Below, piece by piece: positions 12,401 to 27,400 of a DNA stretch of 64,000 nt (its first letter is position 1; the number at the start of each line of letters is the position of its first letter). The DNA comes from Onchidella celtica (Eukaryota > Mollusca > Gastropoda > Systellommatophora > Onchidiidae), in the NCBI GenBank assembly GCA_963931925.1, contig OZ007575.1, forward strand, positions 46,988,221 through 47,052,220. Reading direction: 5' to 3'. The notes beneath the pieces were generated by a model that was not told the DNA's origin, did not search any database, and saw only the letters and a program-made list of their open reading frames with translations. Both the position numbers and the translations under genes were made by a program.

Positions 12401-15400
12401 CTCTTCCGCAGTTCCAACACTTCGCGGCCCTACACTCGCGTGAAAAGTGACCCACGCGTCCGCAAGTCCAACACTCCGCTCCCTGTGCTGCACTAGGCCT
12501 GGGTCCCCGTGACCCATCGCGACCGGAACTAAAGTCCCTATGCCGTCGGTCATCGGCAAAGGTCACAACTCGCCCCCGGCCATTACCGCGACCTAGCCCT
12601 CCTGCCCGGTCAAACTTACCGGATCCATATGCCGGTGATTGGTGATAGCCCCTACGCTGTCCCTGGGCTTGCCCGCTATAGGCACCACGCTGACGCGACC
12701 TGTCCCTAAGTCCTGCCGGCGACCCCTCGACAACGGCGACGTACCCAGCATCTTGGACGTACGCCCTGGCGACTGGTTTGGACGGATGCGCCGTACGGTA
12801 TGCCTCCGCCAACTTAGACGCCTCCTGCACCGTCGCGGGTTCGTTCTCTTTCAGGAAAGCCACCAGATCTTTGTGGCACGACGCGTACAGCTGGTCACGG
12901 ATCATTAGGTCTTTCAGTTTAGCGAAATCCGTGCCCACATGCGCCAAGTCTACCCAGTTCGCGAAATACTCCGTTAGTCTCGCGACGAAGGCAGCAAAGT
13001 CCTCCCTGGTATCTGCACGTGCCCGCCTAAACTGCTCCCGGAAATATTCCTCGGTACGCGCAAATCGGCGAAGCAGCAAAGCCTTCAGCTTATCGTAATC
13101 TTGCACGTCTTCGCGCTGTAGCTCTTTAAAGTAGGTTAACGCTCGCCCCTGCAATAGAGACGCCAGGTACGTGGCCCATAATTCCTTATTTTCCCCCCAT
13201 TGCAATTGTGCGTTCAGTTCGAACCTGTAAAGGAAGGCGTCTATGTCGTCCTTCCGGTCGTCGAACGTAGGGAGCCTAATCCTGACGCCACCTTTATTGT
13301 GTACCTGCCGCTCAACTGTTTCTGTTGGCGTATTCTTTTTGATTTCCAACTCCGCTATTCTTATTCGCGCCTCTCTCTCCTGCTGCTTATCTTCTAACTC
13401 CTTTAACTTAAACTCCCTTTCCTCTTCCTGAGCCCTTTTTTCCTGCTCTCTATCCTTAGCACGCTCATCGCGCATTTCTGCCTGCTGTTCTTTAATCCAG
13501 CCGCGTAGCTCTTCTCCCTCCAGGCCAAGTTCCTTACCCAACTTCATTAGTTGTTGGAGTTCCGCCATTTCACAGATTTATGGTTATGGTATGTATACTA
13601 TGAAAACGGCTACCCTGTCGGTATGATCACTAGCAACACGACCAGAGACCTGAGATCACACCAGATATAACAATACCCAATTCAGAATACAATTCAGAAA
13701 TTTACCTTTACAGCAAAACTAATTCTATATCTATAAAATGTATGCACTATTAATTATAAAAGAAAATAGAAACGACAAGAATGAAGAAATACAGTAGAAG
13801 GACCACAAGTACGTCAAGGACAACGAACCAGACTAGGACAAAGACGTAAAAAAGAAAATATAATGGAAAAAAAAATGCAACCTAACTACGCCGATTACAC
13901 AACACGGTACGAACAAGAACAGAGTCTGAAAAAAAAGAACGTATCTACAAATAGGGAAGAGAGGGACAAGAGAAACGTCTTCCTAAAACAACGAGGAAGA
14001 TAGAACGCTACAATCTAAACAAAAATACAGGTCCCTACAGAACTGTTCACTGTGATGAACGAAGTTCCTAGATTAGCCCACCTCCCGAAGAGGACAAACT
14101 ACGCTCACCACAGCAAACCCGCGCCACCGCCCGTATAATCAATTACAACGAAAACAGAAAAACAGCGGAAAAAGACAGAAGAAAAGACAGCCCTCAATCC
14201 AGGGTACAAAATTTCAGAATTTCACTTAACTTTCACCCTTGATCTAAATTTCTCCCGTTTTCTCGGAGCTCTGGCTGCTTGTCTCCTCAGGCTGCACGCA
14301 CCCTCTGCAGAAATTTAAGTACACATTACTACATATTCATCAAAATACATGCATCAATACATATTATTATTCATAACCATACATAAATCATACCATCATG
14401 ACATTTCCATTCATCCCACGAACAAGGACAACAGCACACATTCCTAGCACAACAGAAAAACAACTCGATATAACGACTACACAATGTCAAAATGACCACA
14501 GGTAAACAGGACGAGCCCCCAGTGTCACAACGGACGAGCCCCCAGTGTCACAAATCCCAGACTGGGAGATGTAATAGTTTATGACAGGACGACAATCACG
14601 AACAAACAAGTTTAACACTTAACAAAACAATCCATCAGACTCACACATTTATTAAACATAATTATACATATAATAGCGCAATTACATACATTATATTATC
14701 GAAATGAACTGCCGTACAACGGCCTTACTCTCACACACACTCTCCCTCGGATCCACAATCCGGTAGTCACTCCTAAAGGCACTTCGGCCTCAGCCTCCCC
14801 CCTCAGGGTCTTAATAGTACATTAATGATTCACTGGCACCGCAGTCTCTCAACATCACCTTCCTATTGCCATACAACTTATCAGTTCACTCGCCCATCCT
14901 CATGGCAATAATATAGTATCTCATTCACTCTCATATCTACGTCCCTGTCCGTGGCCCGACTGCCACGACTTTATGTGCCTCTACTGTCCTGCACTGACAG
15001 CCTCACTTCTGGCCTATGTGCGGCCTCCGCCCTATGCTGGCCTATCACTTGTGCTCATCGAGGTGGCTCTTCGGCCCGTCCCCGACACCTACAAGAATAA
15101 CATTACATTGGTATAATACCCTACCATTTCTATTCACTCCACCTCTCCTTACAACCCATGAAGCGTACACACACTAGTTCACCTTTCACTCACCACACAT
15201 CTTACGGTAACACACCTCCATCGGAGTACACACTACTCACTCGCGCTACAAATCCATGAACTCACTTTCATCTATCGCTCATGGCGCACATTGCTATATC
15301 CAATACCAAGGACTTCCACATTCCTCACATATACTTATTCACATCATGGTAATAGACGAATATAATATAATACATCAATCATAATAATCAACCAACGTTC

Positions 15401-18400
15401 TACATACCAGTCATTACTGGAAAGACTCTTCCACTAGTCTTCTCGACTGCTTCCTTTATGTCCGCCCGATGGGCTCTTATTCACAGGTCCGCTCCGTCGG
15501 GCCTTCTAACTTGCAGTGATAGTAATACCGCGCTTTCGCCTCATTCAGACCCTCCCACTACTCACAACAGCACGCTTAACTTGCTGTCTACTGTGAGCCC
15601 TTCTTACTCTACACCCGCTCTGTAGCAATCCCCTTAATTGCACTCACTCCACTCGTGACATCATCCCCCACCCCAAAAAAATTAATGCAATTAATTTCAA
15701 ATCGCATCAAGATGACTGTCAACGAGTGAGCGTGAGCAATACCTACACTAAAAAAAATGACCTAGCAGTTCCCCTAGTATATAGAATACCGAAATCAGGG
15801 GAAAATATGGGGATCAATATGGTCTGAAATATGCATATATGTGTCACATCATGAATAGCTAACTAACCACCATACTTAATACAGGATCAAAAACCATTCA
15901 ACCTATCAACCATTCTTCATATCATATTTATAATGTCAATATTTTAAAGTCGACTTATTCACACAGATCCTGTCAATGTTCCTGTCCTCCGATGTATAAG
16001 CTCCTGAAATCTTGCCCTAGGCTCGACTAAGGTAGTCGGCGATATGATTGCTGGTTCCTGGAATTGGTTGAATAACGAAGGTATACGGCTGCAAAGCCAA
16101 TGCCCATCTAGACAAGCGTGGGCTGGACGAACGATTCTTCGACAAAAATGTCAGTGGCTTGTGGTCTGTCTGGATACAAAATTCTCGTCCCATGAGATAA
16201 CGTCCTAGTTTCTGGACGGACCAGACAATGGCAAGACACTCACGCTCTATCACAGAATACTTTCTTTCTCTCTGCAATAACTTCCTACTGACATAACATA
16301 CAGGATGGAGACATTCGTTCTTCTCCTGTAGAAGACAAGCGCCGACACCAGAGTCCGACGCATCCGTTCTGAGGATAAAATTAGATCGAAAATCGGGTAA
16401 TATCAGAATGGGTGACGATGATAACGCTGTCACCAAATTATCAAATGCTGTCTGACATTCAGACGTCCACTGGACCTTATCGGGTTGTCCCTTCTTAGTA
16501 AGGTCAGTAAGAGAAGATGACAAGGAGGGAAAATTTGGAATGAACTTTCTGTAATAATTTAAAATTCCCACTAAGCTTCTGACTTGTTTCTTTGTTTTAG
16601 GGATTTGCAACCCTACCAACTTGTCAATTTTTGTTACTTCAGGTCTCTGAACACCTCTACCCACAATATGTCCTAAGAATACTATCTCTGGACATGCCAA
16701 ATCCATCTTTGCGGGTTTAGCAGTTAACCCAAAATGACGTAATCGTTGAAAAATTACTGTTAGTGTCTGAATATGATCAGACCATGTCGACGTATGGCAT
16801 GCTATATCGTCAAAGAATGACACGACATTAGGTATGTCCTTCAACACTAATCTCATTAATCGTGCAAACGTCGCTGGCGCGTTTACCAACCCAAATGGCA
16901 TGACCTTAAATTGGAATAATCCAATGGGCGTTTGGAACGCCGTGTATTGTTTAGACTCCTCAGTAAGCGGGATTTCCCAATAACCTTTCGTTAAATCTAT
17001 CTTGGAAAACCACGTGGACCCGGCCAATGAAGCTATTAATTCCTCCTGAAACGGAATAGGCTCCCTATCGCCTACCGTAATAGTGTTCAATCTTCGAAAA
17101 TCAATACAGAACCGCACCGATCCATCAAGTTTTTTCACGAGGACGATGGGTGATGAATACGGCGATGTTGATGGTTCTATCACATCTAACTTCAACATTG
17201 ACTCAACTTCCTTTATGACTCTATCTCTCGAAGAAAAAGGCAGCGGATACGGTCTAAGAAATACTGGCTTATCCGAAGTCAACTTTATTTGGTGCTGGAT
17301 CACCGTAGTGCGACCCGGCAAATCCGTAACAACATCCGGAAATGACGCTAACAGGGTCTCAAGTTCCCCACTCCTTGAACTCGTAAGGTCAGGGTTAATT
17401 TTAACGTCCCTGTAACCTTGTGTCGGAGTTAACTCCGGCAATTGAATTTGCAACTCTTCCTGCGCCTCGGTGTCGCTTACGTCACAGTCCGACTGGTCTA
17501 CGACCCCCGTACAAGCAATAGAGAAGACAGTCTCCTCTGGTCTTGTCTGTGCACACAGATACTGTGGTCTCTCATAAAATCTCTGTAGCATGTTAACATG
17601 GAAAACCTTACTCGCTCCATCAATGTGGATAGCGTAATCTACCTTTGAAACAACTCGCTCAATAACATAAGGGCCTTTCCATGTCATCAATAACTTATTA
17701 TGGTCCGTAGGTAACAACAACAGAACCTTGTCTCCTGGCTTAAAAATTCTCAGTTTGGAACCTCTATCTTTATAGTCTTTTGCTCTTTTCGAAGCGATAC
17801 CAGAAGCTTCTTCTGCTATAGTGCGCGCTGAAGATAGTCTTTCTCTTAAATCAACAAGGTACTGAAACACCGAAATCTGCTCATCGTCTCCCGATGATGG
17901 CGACGTCATCATGTCCCGAAGAACATCAGTTGGGCCCCTAGGACTACGACCGTACATCATTTCGAACGGCGAGAATCCCGTTGACTCCTGCCGTACCTCT
18001 CTGTACGCGAATAACACTGCAGGGATATACCTATCCCAATCTTTAGGGCGATCAGCAGCTACCTTACGCAGCATCGACTTCAACGTCGAGTTCAATCTCT
18101 CGCACATGCCATTAGCCTGCGGATGATAAGGGGTGGTAGTGATGGGTTGTATGCTGAATAAGCGGAACAATTCCTTCATCATCTGCGACGTAAATTGCGC
18201 GCCCCTATCAGACAGAATTTGCTCTGGTATTCCTACCCTAGCGAAAATTGCAAACAACGCTTCCGCGACTGCCTCAGACGTTATGGTCCGCAGAGGAACC
18301 GCCTCTGGCCATCTCGTAGCATTACATATGACCGTTAAGAAAAATCGATTCCCCCTATCGGTCGCTGGGTGAATGGGGCCAACAAGGTCTATCGAGACCT

Positions 18401-21400
18401 TTTTAAACGGTTCCGAGACCGTGGGGATCTTCTGAAGAGGAGCCTGGGGTGTACGACCCTTATGCGTCGTCTTTTGGCACGCACTGCACGTCTTACAATA
18501 GACCTGCACATCTCTGTGGATCGATGGCCAGTAAACATTTTTAAGAACCCTTTCTTTGGTTCTAGCTATCCCCATATGACCCGCTAATGGGACATCATGT
18601 GCCAAGTGCAATACTGTTGCGATCAGCAACGCTGGCACAACGACCTGCTTTAAAATTGAGGACACCGTTACATATTTACGGAATAGAATGCCCGCCTGAA
18701 CAAAAAAAGAAGACGAGCCGTTCTTATATCTCCTCGTTTTCTCGGTTCGCGCTTCCCCAAAACATGGGTTTAATGATGGGTCCTCCCTTTGTAATCTCGC
18801 CAAGCGCTCTGGCGTGATATCTAGGTTGACCGCTGGCGTCGCCAAAGGTCTAATCTTATCTTTATCCGCTACCCGACGACGTGTTTCGACCGCGGCGCAA
18901 AAGTCAATACCTTTTGATTGCGACCATGCTTGCACGTTCTCATCGGAAGGGGAAACTACCCGTGATACATTCCCAATGATGAGCTGGGCGCCTGGAAAAC
19001 AACCAACGACTGCTTCGACTTCCCCGCTAAGGAAAGGTGTATCTATGATTATTCTTGCCATGGGTAATTTCTCAATGGCCCCCGAAAATTGGATGCACGG
19101 GACAGTCTCACCTGTAAGCTGTGAATCCCGAATGCAGTCCCTATGCACTCCCACAACGGTAGATCCTGTATCTCGTAAAACCGAGACCGGTTCGTCCCCA
19201 ACAAACCCCGGATAAACCCTAAGACCACCTCCTGTATGACATGAATTTATAACGGGGATCTTTCTCCCACAAGGTAAAACACCGGAAGATAATAACTTCT
19301 CACAACTGGGACACTTAGAATACTGTCCGCCTCCGTTGTCCGATGTAACACACGCCGCCGCATGATGAAATTTATTTGGGGAACATGGACTGGAGCTACT
19401 GTCCACGTTCGCCGCTATCCTACCTGCAGGGCAGTTCACGCTGATGTGATCTGCTCTTCCGCAGTTCCAACACTTCGCGGCCCTACACTCGCGTGAAAAG
19501 TGACCCACGCGTCCGCAAGTCCAACACTCCGCTCCCTGTGCTGCACTAGGCCTGGGTCCCCGTGACCCATCGCGACCGGAACTAAAGTCCCTATGCCGTC
19601 GGTCATCGGCAAAGGTCACAACTCGCCCCCGGCCATTACCGCGACCTAGCCCTCCTGCCCGGTCAAACTTACCGGATCCATATGCCGGTGATTGGTGATA
19701 GCCCCTACGCTGTCCCTGGGCTTGCCCGCTATAGGCACCACGCTGACGCGACCTGTCCCTAAGTCCTGCCGGCGACCCCTCGACAACGGCGACGTACCCA
19801 GCATCTTGGACGTACGCCCTGGCGACTGGTTTGGACGGATGCGCCGTACGGTATGCCTCCGCCAACTTAGACGCCTCCTGCACCGTCGCGGGTTCGTTCT
19901 CTTTCAGGAAAGCCACCAGATCTTTGTGGCACGACGCGTACAGCTGGTCACGGATCATTAGGTCTTTCAGTTTAGCGAAATCCGTGCCCACATGCGCCAA
20001 GTCTACCCAGTTCGCGAAATACTCCGTTAGTCTCGCGACGAAGGCAGCAAAGTCCTCCCTGGTATCTGCACGTGCCCGCCTAAACTGCTCCCGGAAATAT
20101 TCCTCGGTACGCGCAAATCGGCGAAGCAGCAAAGCCTTCAGCTTATCGTAATCTTGCACGTCTTCGCGCTGTAGCTCTTTAAAGTAGGTTAACGCTCGCC
20201 CCTGCAATAGAGTCGCCAGGTACGTGGCCCATAATTCCTTATTTTCCCCCCATTGCAATTGTGCGTTCAGTTCGAACCTGTAAAGGAAGGCGTCTATGTC
20301 GTCCTTCCGGTCGTCGAACGTAGGGAGCCTAATCCTGACGCCACCTTTATTGTGTACCTGCCGCTCAACTGTTTCTGTTGGCGTATTCTTTTTGATTTCC
20401 AACTCCGCTATTCTTATTCGCGCCTCTCTCTCCTGCTGCTTATCTTCTAACTCCTTTAACTTAAACTCCCTTTCCTCTTCCTGAGCCCTTTTTTCCTGCT
20501 CTCTATCCTTAGCACGCTCATCGCGCATTTCTGCCTGCTGTTCTTTAATCCAGCCGCGTAGCTCTTCTCCCTCCAGGCCAAGTTCCTTACCCAACTTCAT
20601 TAGTTGTTGGAGTTCCGCCATTTCACAGATTTATGGTTATGGTATGTATACTATGAAAACGGCTACCCTGTCGGTATGATCACTAGCAACACGACCAGAG
20701 ACCTGAGATCACACCAGATATAACAATACCCAATTCAGAATACAATTCAGAAATTTACCTTTACAGCAAAACTAATTCTATATCTATAAAATGTATGCAC
20801 TATTAATTATAAAAGAAAATAGAAACGACAAGAATGAAGAAATACAGTAGAAGGACCACAAGTACGTCAAGGACAACGAACCAGACTAGGACAAAGACGT
20901 AAAAAAGAAAATATAATGGAAAAAAAAATGCAACCTAACTACGCCGATTACACAACACGGTACGAACAAGAACAGAGTCTGAAAAAAAAGAACGTATCTA
21001 CAAATAGGGAAGAGAGGGACAAGAGAAACGTCTTCCTAAAACAACGAGGAAGATAGAACGCTACAATCTAAACAAAAATACAGGTCCCTACAGAACTGTT
21101 CACTGTGATGAACGAAGTTCCTAGATTAGCCCACCTCCCGAAGAGGACAAACTACGCTCACCACAGCAAACCCGCGCCACCGCCCGTATAATCAATTACA
21201 ACGAAAACAGAAAAACAGCGGAAAAAGACAGAAGAAAAGACAGCCCTCAATCCAGGGTACAAAATTTCAGAATTTCACTTAACTTTCACCCTTGATCTAA
21301 ATTTCTCCCGTTTTCTCGGAGCTCTGGCTGCTTGTCTCCTCAGGCTGCACGCACCCTCTGCAGAAATTTAAGTACACATTACTACATATTCATCAAAATA

Positions 21401-24400
21401 CATGCATCAATACATATTATTATTCATAACCATACATAAATCATACCATCATGACATTTCCATTCATCCCACGAACAAGGACAACAGCACACATTCCTAG
21501 CACAACAGAAAAACAACTCGATATAACGACTACACAATGTCAAAATGACCACAGGTAAACAGGACGAGCCCCCAGTGTCACAACGGACGAGCCCCCAGTG
21601 TCACAAATCCCAGACTGGGAGATGTAATAGTTTATGACAGGACGACAATCACGAACAAACAAGTTTAACACTTAACAAAACAATCCATCAGACTCACACA
21701 TTTATTAAACATAATTATACATATAATAGCGCAATTACATACATTATATTATCGAAATGAACTGCCGTACAACGGCCTTACTCTCACACACACTCTCCCT
21801 CGGATCCACAATCCGGTAGTCACTCCTAAAGGCACTTCGGCCTCAGCCTCCCCCCTCAGGGTCTTAATAGTACATTAATGATTCACTGGCACCGCAGTCT
21901 CTCAACATCACCTTCCTATTGCCATACAACTTATCAGTTCACTCGCCCATCCTCATGGCAATAATATAGTATCTCATTCACTCTCATATCTACGTCCCTG
22001 TCCGTGGCCCGACTGCCACGACTTTATGTGCCTCTACTGTCCTGCACTGACAGCCTCACTTCTGGCCTATGTGCGGCCTCCGCCCTATGCTGGCCTATCA
22101 CTTGTGCTCATCGAGGTGGCTCTTCGGCCCGTCCCCGACACCTACAAGAATAACATTACATTGGTATAATACCCTACCATTTCTATTCACTCCACCTCTC
22201 CTTACAACCCATGAAGCGTACACACACTAGTTCACCTTTCACTCACCACACATCTTACGGTAACACACCTCCATCGGAGTACACACTACTCACTCGCGCT
22301 ACAAATCCATGAACTCACTTTCATCTATCGCTCATGGCGCACATTGCTATATCCAATACCAAGGACTTCCACATTCCTCACATATACTTATTCACATCAT
22401 GGTAATAGACGAATATAATATAATACATCAATCATAATAATCAACCAACGTTCTACATACCAGTCATTACTGGAAAGACTCTTCCACTAGTCTTCTCGAC
22501 TGCTTCCTTTATGTCCGCCCGATGGGCTCTTATTCACAGGTCCGCTCCGTCGGGCCTTCTAACTTGCAGTGATAGTAATACCGCGCTTTCGCCTCATTCA
22601 GACCCTCCCACTACTCACAACAGCACGCTTAACTTGCTGTCTACTGTGAGCCCTTCTTACTCTACACCCGCTCTGTAGCAATCCCCTTAATTGCACTCAC
22701 TCCACTCGTGACATCATCCCCCACCCCAAAAAAATTAATGCAATTAATTTCAAATCGCATCAAGATGACTGTCAACGAGTGAGCGTGAGCAATACCTACA
22801 CTAAAAAAAATGACCTAGCAGTTCCCCTAGTATATAGAATACCGAAATCAGGGGAAAATATGGGGATCAATATGGTCTGAAATATGCATATATGTGTCAC
22901 ATCATGAATAGCTAACTAACCACCATACTTAATACAGGATCAAAAACCATTCAACCTATCAACCATTCTTCATATCATATTTATAATGTCAATATTTTAA
23001 AGTCGACTTATTCACACAGATCCTGTCAATGTTCCTGTCCTCCGATGTATAAGCTCCTGAAATCTTGCCCTAGGCTCGACTAAGGTAGTCGGCGATATGA
23101 TTGCTGGTTCCTGGAATTGGTTGAATAACGAAGGTATACGGCTGCAAAGCCAATGCCCATCTAGACAAGCGTGGGCTGGACGAACGATTCTTCGACAAAA
23201 ATGTCAGTGGCTTGTGGTCTGTCTGGATACAAAATTCTCGTCCCATGAGATAACGTCCTAGTTTCTGGACGGACCAGACAATGGCAAGACACTCACGCTC
23301 TATCACAGAATACTTTCTTTCTCTCTGCAATAACTTCCTACTGACATAACATACAGGATGGAGACATTCGTTCTTCTCCTGTAGAAGACAAGCGCCGACA
23401 CCAGAGTCCGACGCATCCGTTCTGAGGATAAAATTAGATCGAAAATCGGGTAATATCAGAATGGGTGACGATGATAACGCTGTCACCAAATTATCAAATG
23501 CTGTCTGACATTCAGACGTCCACTGGACCTTATCGGGTTGTCCCTTCTTAGTAAGGTCAGTAAGAGAAGATGACAAGGAGGGAAAATTTGGAATGAACTT
23601 TCTGTAATAATTTAAAATTCCCACTAAGCTTCTGACTTGTTTCTTTGTTTTAGGGATTTGCAACCCTACCAACTTGTCAATTTTTGTTACTTCAGGTCTC
23701 TGAACACCTCTACCCACAATATGTCCTAAGAATACTATCTCTGGACATGCCAAATCCATCTTTGCGGGTTTAGCAGTTAACCCAAAATGACGTAATCGTT
23801 GAAAAATTACTGTTAGTGTCTGAATATGATCAGACCATGTCGACGTATGGCATGCTATATCGTCAAAGAATGACACGACATTAGGTATGTCCTTCAACAC
23901 TAATCTCATTAATCGTGCAAACGTCGCTGGCGCGTTTACCAACCCAAATGGCATGACCTTAAATTGGAATAATCCAATGGGCGTTTGGAACGCCGTGTAT
24001 TGTTTAGACTCCTCAGTAAGCGGGATTTCCCAATAACCTTTCGTTAAATCTATCTTGGAAAACCACGTGGACCCGGCCAATGAAGCTATTAATTCCTCCT
24101 GAAACGGAATAGGCTCCCTATCGCCTACCGTAATAGTGTTCAATCTTCGAAAATCAATACAGAACCGCACCGATCCATCAAGTTTTTTCACGAGGACGAT
24201 GGGTGATGAATACGGCGATGTTGATGGTTCTATCACATCTAACTTCAACATTGACTCAACTTCCTTTATGACTCTATCTCTCGAAGAAAAAGGCAGCGGA
24301 TACGGTCTAAGAAATACTGGCTTATCCGAAGTCAACTTTATTTGGTGCTGGATCACCGTAGTGCGACCCGGCAAATCCGTAACAACATCCGGAAATGACG

Positions 24401-27400
24401 CTAACAGGGTCTCAAGTTCCCCACTCCTTGAACTCGTAAGGTCAGGGTTAATTTTAACGTCCCTGTAACCTTGTGTCGGAGTTAACTCCGGCAATTGAAT
24501 TTGCAACTCTTCCTGCGCCTCGGTGTCGCTTACGTCACAGTCCGACTGGTCTACGACCCCCGTACAAGCAATAGAGAAGACAGTCTCCTCTGGTCTTGTC
24601 TGTGCACACAGATACTGTGGTCTCTCATAAAATCTCTGTAGCATGTTAACATGGAAAACCTTACTCGCTCCATCAATGTGGATAGCGTAATCTACCTTTG
24701 AAACAACTCGCTCAATAACATAAGGGCCTTTCCATGTCATCAATAACTTATTATGGTCCGTAGGTAACAACAACAGAACCTTGTCTCCTGGCTTAAAAAT
24801 TCTCAGTTTGGAACCTCTATCTTTATAGTCTTTTGCTCTTTTCGAAGCGATACCAGAAGCTTCTTCTGCTATAGTGCGCGCTGAAGATAGTCTTTCTCTT
24901 AAATCAACAAGGTACTGAAACACCGAAATCTGCTCATCGTCTCCCGATGATGGCGACGTCATCATGTCCCGAAGAACATCAGTTGGGCCCCTAGGACTAC
25001 GACCGTACATCATTTCGAACGGCGAGAATCCCGTTGACTCCTGCCGTACCTCTCTGTACGCGAATAACACTGCAGGGATATACCTATCCCAATCTTTAGG
25101 GCGATCAGCAGCTACCTTACGCAGCATCGACTTCAACGTCGAGTTCAATCTCTCGCACATGCCATTAGCCTGCGGATGATAAGGGGTGGTAGTGATGGGT
25201 TGTATGCTGAATAAGCGGAACAATTCCTTCATCATCTGCGACGTAAATTGCGCGCCCCTATCAGACAGAATTTGCTCTGGTATTCCTACCCTAGCGAAAA
25301 TTGCAAACAACGCTTCCGCGACTGCCTCAGACGTTATGGTCCGCAGAGGAACCGCCTCTGGCCATCTCGTAGCATTACATATGACCGTTAAGAAAAATCG
25401 ATTCCCCCTATCGGTCGCTGGGTGAATGGGGCCAACAAGGTCTATCGAGACCTTTTTAAACGGTTCCGAGACCGTGGGGATCTTCTGAAGAGGAGCCTGG
25501 GGTGTACGACCCTTATGCGTCGTCTTTTGGCACGCACTGCACGTCTTACAATAGACCTGCACATCTCTGTGGATCGATGGCCAGTAAACATTTTTAAGAA
25601 CCCTTTCTTTGGTTCTAGCTATCCCCATATGACCCGCTAATGGGACATCATGTGCCAAGTGCAATACTGTTGCGATCAGCAACGCTGGCACAACGACCTG
25701 CTTTAAAATTGAGGACACCGTTACATATTTACGGAATAGAATGCCCGCCTGAACAAAAAAAGAAGACGAGCCGTTCTTATATCTCCTCGTTTTCTCGGTT
25801 CGCGCTTCCCCAAAACATGGGTTTAATGATGGGTCCTCCCTTTGTAATCTCGCCAAGCGCTCTGGCGTGATATCTAGGTTGACCGCTGGCGTCGCCAAAG
25901 GTCTAATCTTATCTTTATCCGCTACCCGACGACGTGTTTCGACCGCGGCGCAAAAGTCAATACCTTTTGATTGCGACCATGCTTGCACGTTCTCATCGGA
26001 AGGGGAAACTACCCGTGATACATTCCCAATGATGAGCTGGGCGCCTGGAAAACAACCAACGACTGCTTCGACTTCCCCGCTAAGGAAAGGTGTATCTATG
26101 ATTATTCTTGCCATGGGTAATTTCTCAATGGCCCCCGAAAATTGGATGCACGGGACAGTCTCACCTGTAAGCTGTGAATCCCGAATGCAGTCCCTATGCA
26201 CTCCCACAACGGTAGATCCTGTATCTCGTAAAACCGAGACCGGTTCGTCCCCAACAAACCCCGGATAAACCCTAAGACCACCTCCTGTATGACATGAATT
26301 TATAACGGGGATCTTTCTCCCACAAGGTAAAACACCGGAAGATAATAACTTCTCACAACTGGGACACTTAGAATACTGTCCGCCTCCGTTGTCCGATGTA
26401 ACACACGCCGCCGCATGATGAAATTTATTTGGGGAACATGGACTGGAGCTACTGTCCACGTTCGCCGCTATCCTACCTGCAGGGCAGTTCACGCTGATGT
26501 GATCTGCTCTTCCGCAGTTCCAACACTTCGCGGCCCTACACTCGCGTGAAAAGTGACCCACGCGTCCGCAAGTCCAACACTCCGCTCCCTGTGCTGCACT
26601 AGGCCTGGGTCCCCGTGACCCATCGCGACCGGAACTAAAGTCCCTATGCCGTCGGTCATCGGCAAAGGTCACAACTCGCCCCCGGCCATTACCGCGACCT
26701 AGCCCTCCTGCCCGGTCAAACTTACCGGATCCATATGCCGGTGATTGGTGATAGCCCCTACGCTGTCCCTGGGCTTGCCCGCTATAGGCACCACGCTGAC
26801 GCGACCTGTCCCTAAGTCCTGCCGGCGACCCCTCGACAACGGCGACGTACCCAGCATCTTGGACGTACGCCCTGGCGACTGGTTTGGACGGATGCGCCGT
26901 ACGGTATGCCTCCGCCAACTTAGACGCCTCCTGCACCGTCGCGGGTTCGTTCTCTTTCAGGAAAGCCACCAGATCTTTGTGGCACGACGCGTACAGCTGG
27001 TCACGGATCATTAGGTCTTTCAGTTTAGCGAAATCCGTGCCCACATGCGCCAAGTCTACCCAGTTCGCGAAATACTCCGTTAGTCTCGCGACGAAGGCAG
27101 CAAAGTCCTCCCTGGTATCTGCACGTGCCCGCCTAAACTGCTCCCGGAAATATTCCTCGGTACGCGCAAATCGGCGAAGCAGCAAAGCCTTCAGCTTATC
27201 GTAATCTTGCACGTCTTCGCGCTGTAGCTCTTTAAAGTAGGTTAACGCTCGCCCCTGCAATAGAGACGCCAGGTACGTGGCCCATAATTCCTTATTTTCC
27301 CCCCATTGCAATTGTGCGTTCAGTTCGAACCTGTAAAGGAAGGCGTCTATGTCGTCCTTCCGGTCGTCGAACGTAGGGAGCCTAATCCTGACGCCACCTT

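Noticed and set aside
10030-13431. Several + strand open frames of 62-133 codons within the LTR array
   Set aside because: They are antisense to the intact Gag-Pol frame and repeat identically in each unit; no domain content.
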